Source: Paenalcaligenes sp021793095
Lineage (GTDB): Bacteria > Pseudomonadota > Gammaproteobacteria > Burkholderiales > Burkholderiaceae_B
DNA length: 64,000 nucleotides
Direction: 5' to 3'
Assembly: GCA_027317645.1 (NCBI GenBank)
Contig: DAHVQS010000005.1
Location: 20,030 to 84,029, forward strand
Position numbers and translations under genes: made by a program. Of this stretch, positions 60,313 to 64,000 are shown in pieces (position 1 is the stretch's first letter; every line of letters begins with the position of its first letter). The notes below the pieces were generated by a model. That model was given only the letters and a program-made list of their open reading frames with translations. It did not search any database and was not told where the DNA came from.

Positions 60313-61404
60313 ATGCGCAGGAGATGGCAACTGATTTGGTGGCAGTGGCGCTTTCGCCGTTATCGAGTAGAGTATTTGCGTTATTTGGCTGCCTTGCTGG
60401 CTAATGTGTCAGCACAATTTACCTTCCAAAGTATTTTTGAAAAAGAGCAGCAGCGTTATGGACATGATCATGTGCGCGGGCGTTTGGCAGCGGTTTGGTT
60501 GCAACGCATGAGACAGCAAGGGGGAGACTTAGCCCTTGCTTGGCAAGGGAGCTTTTCAGTCGAGCTACTGCAGGTGATCCGCGTCTGCCAACACTATGGC
60601 TCGCGCAGTTTGGTGCAGGCACTACAGTTTTTGGCACAACAGCAAGAGGTATTGCGTCGCTTGCAGCGCCAAAATTTGGCAGTGCTATGGCCGGCTTTTT
60701 TGGCCGTCCTCGTGCTGTGTGCCGCGTTGATATTGATTCCCGCCTTTACCGTCCCTGAGCTGCGCCGCGCTTTTTCGTATGTGCCCGAAGAATATTACGG
60801 CCCGGCCACGCGAGCGTTATTTGCCACTGCCGAGTGGTTACGGCGCTTTGGTTGGCTGATTCCTTTGCTCATGCTCATGATTTTATGGGCGGTATGCCGC
60901 AGTTTGGGGCGTTATGTCGGGATGGGTCGTTTGTTCATGGATCGTCTTGAGCCATGGAAAAGCTATCGACTGATGGGTGCTTATAACCTATTGCAAACCT
61001 TAGGGATTCTATTGTCTTTGGAGCATGTGCGTTTGCCGTTAGAGTCGGCGATTCATCGGCTGGCTGATACGTCTACCCCTTGGTTGCGATTAAGGATCGC
61101 GCAGATTCAGCAGCGCATTGTACAAGGGCACACCGGGGCCAGCAGTTTTGCGACAGGCTTACTCGACAAAGAGGACCTATGGTTTCTCGCTGATATGGCC
61201 GAGGGGCAAAGCCTCGCTCATGCCTGCGTCGTGACCGCGCAGCGGTTGGCTGACCGATTGCAAGAACGTTTAAACCGATTGGTCATTGTGGCTCGTTGGG
61301 GGGTGCTGTTGGCGGGGGTGATGGTTCTTTTTGCTTTGCTTTTTTGGCACTACCGCGTCTTTGAAGAGTTGCGGCAGGGGCTAATGAATATGTTTGTAAT
61401 GTGA
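60313..61404 (+). CDS. pilR: Type IVb pilus inner membrane platform protein PilR
   Basis: The protein belongs to the GspF/PilC family, the inner membrane platform that works with the ATPase. It has 363 residues from ATG 60313, with helices near residues 115-140, 165-195 and 325-345. The two cytoplasmic GspF repeats are seen in the segments QRYGHDHVRGRLAAVWLQRM and LLQTLGILLSLEHVRLPLES. GGGGTGA lies 7 bases upstream of this ATG; a GTG at 60304 that overlaps pilQ is an alternative. It ends just before the pilin genes. Confidence 0.88.
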   Translation: MRRRWQLIWWQWRFRRYRVEYLRYLAALLANVSAQFTFQSIFEKEQQRYGHDHVRGRLAAVWLQRMRQQGGDLALAWQGSFSVELLQVIRVCQHYGSRSLVQALQFLAQQQEVLRRLQRQNLAVLWPAFLAVLVLCAALILIPAFTVPELRRAFSYVPEEYYGPATRALFATAEWLRRFGWLIPLLMLMILWAVCRSLGRYVGMGRLFMDRLEPWKSYRLMGAYNLLQTLGILLSLEHVRLPLESAIHRLADTSTPWLRLRIAQIQQRIVQGHTGASSFATGLLDKEDLWFLADMAEGQSLAHACVVTAQRLADRLQERLNRLVIVARWGVLLAGVMVLFALLFWHYRVFEELRQGLMNMFVM

Positions 61405-61421
61405 TGAAAAAGGAGGGGGTT

Positions 61422-62036
61422 ATGACAGCTATTGACTTACATTCAGGGGCATCTGTGGATCGATTCACGGGTCCGCGCTCAGTCAAAGGGTATTGGAGTC
61501 AGCGCGGGCTTTCTTTAATTGAAATTTCAGTGGTGACCGTCATCGTGCTTTTGTTAGCGGTATTGGCGGTACCCGCTATTCAAGGCTATTTGGTTGAAAA
61601 CCGTGTTCCCAAGGTGGGTGAGGCGTTGGCTCATTATGTACTACGCCAACACTTGAATGCTTCAGTCCATGGGGCGGGCCAATATGAGGGGATGAACATC
61701 GATCATTTCTCACGCCAAAATCAAGACAAAGCTGTGTTTAATATCCAAGGGCAAGGAGGGCAGATCGTTGTGAATCACGGGTTAGGCAAGGATGGCGAGT
61801 TATTAATTAATGAAATGGACAGTGGACAGGCTTTAGAGTTACGCCTTACCGGCGTGCATCATGCCGCTTGCCCTTCATTGGCAACCGTCCTACATCAGGT
61901 CGCCGATGAAATACATATAGGGACTGAGGGGCGTTTGGTGCAGGTAAAAGGGGGGCAACGCACATACAACGCTTTTCACGCGCAACAACAGTGCGAGGAC
62001 GGTGAGGTTAATACTTTTAGATTTGTAATTCGTTAG
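61422..62036 (+). CDS. pilS: Type IVb prepilin PilS
   Basis: PilS is the likely major pilin. From ATG 61422 the protein has 204 residues with a 29-residue leader ending SQRG, followed by LSLIEISVVTVIVLLLAVLA, the hydrophobic assembly helix with the conserved Glu at position +5. Long leaders of this size are typical for type IVb. Two later cysteines (in HAACPSL and QQCEDGE) probably form the disulfide of the C-terminal D-region. AGGAGGGGG just before the ATG is a very strong ribosome binding site, as expected for a major pilin. A GTG at 61401 overlapping pilR is less likely. Confidence 0.9.
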   Translation: MTAIDLHSGASVDRFTGPRSVKGYWSQRGLSLIEISVVTVIVLLLAVLAVPAIQGYLVENRVPKVGEALAHYVLRQHLNASVHGAGQYEGMNIDHFSRQNQDKAVFNIQGQGGQIVVNHGLGKDGELLINEMDSGQALELRLTGVHHAACPSLATVLHQVADEIHIGTEGRLVQVKGGQRTYNAFHAQQQCEDGEVNTFRFVIR

Positions 62037-62047
62037 GGTACTCAATC

Positions 62048-63100
62048 ATGGCAGCTTTTATTCATCGGTTGAGCCGATCCCAAAACGGCAGTGTGTTGTT
62101 GGAATATATGCTGGTCATGACTTTGGCCTTATTGGCGGCAGTGTGGGCGGTGGGGGCTTGGGCAGATAAAAAAACAGAGTTACGTGTCCATTCAACCGTG
62201 GTGTGGATGCAGGCATTGCAACAGGCATTAGAACGCTACATCGAAAAGTATGGGCAGGATTTGATAACAGCCGCGCCTTATTCATCAGTACAGCTCGATC
62301 ATCATTGGGTGGCAAATTGGCAGCAACCTACTTTGGATGATTTGCAGCAGATGGGGTTATTAAGTCCTGCCTTTACATATTTTTCTGATCCTCCCGCGCG
62401 TTTATGGGTATTTCCTCAAGAACCTTGTGTGCGCGCCCCTTGTTTTTTGCATGCCTTAGTGGTCGCCAATGAGCCGTTGCAAAAAAGCGCCGGTGTGGCC
62501 GATGCTCAAGCATTGGATTTGTGGCGTGAGGCCACGGATGGCGACGGGCTGACCGTGCAAGCGCCCTATGACCAGTGGTTAGCAGGCACTCATTTTCGTT
62601 GGCCTAACCAGTTTGCACAGTCTGGCGCATTGCCTGAAGGTAGTATTGCTTTGGCCGTACAGGGGGAGCAATTGTGGCAGCGGTATTTACGTGTGCGCGA
62701 TGAGCGTGACCCGCAGTTTCAAAATCACATGACGGTACAGGGGCAGGTGCACAGTAAAACTGCTGTACGTAGCGATGGATATCTGGCGATGGGCCTTGAG
62801 GCCGAGCTTGGGTCGCAATGCGCCGAAGATGGGGCCATTGCCCATGATGCGTATTTACCTACCTTATTGTTGTGCCGCCAAGGTCAGTGGCAGCAGGCAA
62901 TGGCGCACGATGGAGGGTATTTTATTTCCGATCAATATGGGCATTGCACGCATCCCTCACTAGGCAATACCGCTAACCCAACCACAGGCACCTGTGGGTG
63001 CGCTACGGGTTATCAGCCCACCATTGTGGCGGTATTTGCCGATGAGCAAAATAATTATTACCGCAGTCATCTCTGTAGGCCTGCGCTGGTTAACTATTAA
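62048..63100 (+). CDS. pilV: Type IVb minor pilin, PilV-like tip protein
   Basis: The 350-residue protein has a short leader ending SQNG, then SVLLEYMLVMTLALLAAVWA with Glu at +5, so it is processed like a pilin. It is larger than PilS. The rest is a globular region with a cysteine-rich C-terminal tail (GHCTHPSLGNTANPTTGTCG, CATGYQPT, HLCRPALVNY). Its place after pilS and its size fit PilV, the tip adhesin of R64-type pili. No recombinase gene or invertible repeats follow, so there is no shufflon. It is the last gene of the operon. Confidence 0.78.
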   Translation: MAAFIHRLSRSQNGSVLLEYMLVMTLALLAAVWAVGAWADKKTELRVHSTVVWMQALQQALERYIEKYGQDLITAAPYSSVQLDHHWVANWQQPTLDDLQQMGLLSPAFTYFSDPPARLWVFPQEPCVRAPCFLHALVVANEPLQKSAGVADAQALDLWREATDGDGLTVQAPYDQWLAGTHFRWPNQFAQSGALPEGSIALAVQGEQLWQRYLRVRDERDPQFQNHMTVQGQVHSKTAVRSDGYLAMGLEAELGSQCAEDGAIAHDAYLPTLLLCRQGQWQQAMAHDGGYFISDQYGHCTHPSLGNTANPTTGTCGCATGYQPTIVAVFADEQNNYYRSHLCRPALVNY

Positions 63101-63197
63101 GAATGTTCAAAGGTTGGTATTATGGACGTTTGCATTTTGTAATTGGCCTTGGCAAGTTTGGGTATGGGTGAGTGCTCATCGCCCTTTTGTTTCGAGA

Positions 63198-63203
63198 TAT
63201 AAT
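63198..63203 (+). promoter_or_regulatory. Perfect -10 element upstream of alaS
   Basis: TATAAT at 63198-63203 lies 32 bases before alaS. No good -35 was found at 16-18 bases, so the promoter is weakly supported. Confidence 0.45.
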
Positions 63204-63235
63204 TAGGCATCTTTATTTTTACAGCGCAGCAATTC

Positions 63236-64000
63236 ATGAAGACATCCGAGATTCGTCAAAAGTTTATATCCTTTTTCGAAGAGCGCGGCCACCAGCCGGT
63301 GCCCTCTTCTTCGTTAGTACCTGCTAACGATCCCACTTTATTGTTTACCAATGCAGGGATGGTGCAATTTAAGGACGTATTTACCGGGCAAGAGCAGCGT
63401 CCTTATGTGCGGGCCGTTTCATCTCAGCGCTGTGTGCGCGCAGGCGGAAAGCATAACGATTTGGAAAATGTAGGCTATACCGCCCGACACCATACTTTTT
63501 TTGAAATGCTGGGTAATTTCAGCTTTGGTGATTATTTCAAGCACGATGCCATTCATTTTGCTTGGGAGCTTTTGACAAAGGTCTTTGGTTTGCCCCAAGA
63601 GCGTCTTTGGGTGACAGTCTATGCGGATGATGACGAGGCCTATGATATCTGGCACACAGAGATTGGTGTACCGCAAGAGCGCATCATCCGTATCGGTGAT
63701 GAGGATGGCCAGCGCTATGTCTCAGACAATTTCTGGCAAATGGCCGATACCGGACCTTGTGGGCCTTGTTCCGAGGTGTTTTATGACCACGGTCCCGAGG
63801 TTTGGGGTGGGCCACCTGGATCTGAGGACGAAGACGGCGATCGCTTTATTGAGATCTGGAACCTAGTCTTTATGCAATACGAGCGCGCGGCAGATGGCAG
63901 TATGACCCCATTGCCCAAACCCTGTGTGGATACTGGTATGGGGTTAGAGCGTATGGCTGCGGTATTACAAGGGGTGCGTTCTAATTACGAAATAGATATT
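63236..64000 (+). CDS. alaS: Alanyl-tRNA synthetase, N-terminal part (partial)
   Basis: AlaRS charges tRNA-Ala. The 255 residues present belong to the class II catalytic domain: SSSLVPANDPTLLFTNAGMV, RCVRAGGKHNDLENVG, TFFEMLGNFSFGDYFK (motif 2) and PCVDTGMGLERMAAVLQG (motif 3). GPCGPCSEVFYDHG is also conserved. The frame runs open past base 64000, where the window ends. A stop codon, editing domain and C-Ala domain are outside. Confidence 0.97.
   Translation, partial: MKTSEIRQKFISFFEERGHQPVPSSSLVPANDPTLLFTNAGMVQFKDVFTGQEQRPYVRAVSSQRCVRAGGKHNDLENVGYTARHHTFFEMLGNFSFGDYFKHDAIHFAWELLTKVFGLPQERLWVTVYADDDEAYDIWHTEIGVPQERIIRIGDEDGQRYVSDNFWQMADTGPCGPCSEVFYDHGPEVWGGPPGSEDEDGDRFIEIWNLVFMQYERAADGSMTPLPKPCVDTGMGLERMAAVLQGVRSNYEIDI

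Noticed and set aside
63001..63235. Search for a shufflon or recombination sites after pilV
   Set aside because: No repeated or inverted segments and no recombinase gene were seen before alaS.

Overview
The window is a contiguous piece of chromosome from a Gram-negative beta-proteobacterium. Gene content and order point to Burkholderiales, most likely an Alcaligenaceae-type organism. The clues are the tyrA-aroA-cmk-rpsA-ihfB-lapA-lapB-rfaE-hldD run, the rplS / Nudix / rsgA / M48 / orn run, and a ferredoxin-type reductase next to the topoisomerase IV genes. I cannot name the species. Coding density is high, most genes look intact, and I see no insertion sequence, prophage, CRISPR array, rRNA or tRNA.

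Layout. 1-8151: shikimate and nucleotide genes, ribosomal protein S1, IHF beta, LPS assembly control (LapAB) and heptose synthesis. 8294-10844: ComEA-like protein, CysM, lytic transglycosylase MltB. 11125-12805: electron transfer flavoprotein. 12951-13336: a small membrane protein gene behind two tandem LexA-type boxes. 13553-22731: rplS and a housekeeping run (Nudix, RsgA, Ste24-type protease, Orn, AcpS, NagZ, UvrC, PgsA, MFS). 22803-25217: QueF and isocitrate lyase. 25406-33260: a cbb3 oxidase region (CcoI-like protein, CcoS, CcoNOQP, CcoG, CcoH, a small membrane protein, FNR). 33566-44035: ClpB, QueH, GlnE, YhdP. 44101-50271: Rho, thioredoxin, ParE and ParC. 50350-53983: a 2Fe-2S flavoreductase, a DadA-like oxidase and an orphan UgpB. 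54157-63100: a compact type IVb pilus operon. The window ends inside alaS.

Three places deserve most attention. (1) The protein at the CcoI position (25406-26377) keeps the P1B-ATPase membrane helices, including the CPC motif, but lacks the metal-binding, actuator, phosphorylation and nucleotide-binding domains while remaining an open frame. It sits with ccoS, and CcoH is also shortened, so copper delivery to this cbb3 oxidase may work differently. (2) The 101-residue protein at 13031-13336 has a C-terminal membrane helix, a strong ribosome binding site and two LexA-type boxes, which suggests an SOS-induced membrane protein of unknown role. (3) The pilus operon starts with a lipoprotein that appears to join a VirB9-like segment to a TcpQ/PilL-like domain. 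Its start codon lies 11 bases after the U-tract of a strong terminator.

Regulatory DNA I could read includes a sigma32-like promoter for clpB, good sigma70-type promoters for ccoN and trxA, and many strong intrinsic terminators. All functional calls come from reading the sequence; no database search was run.
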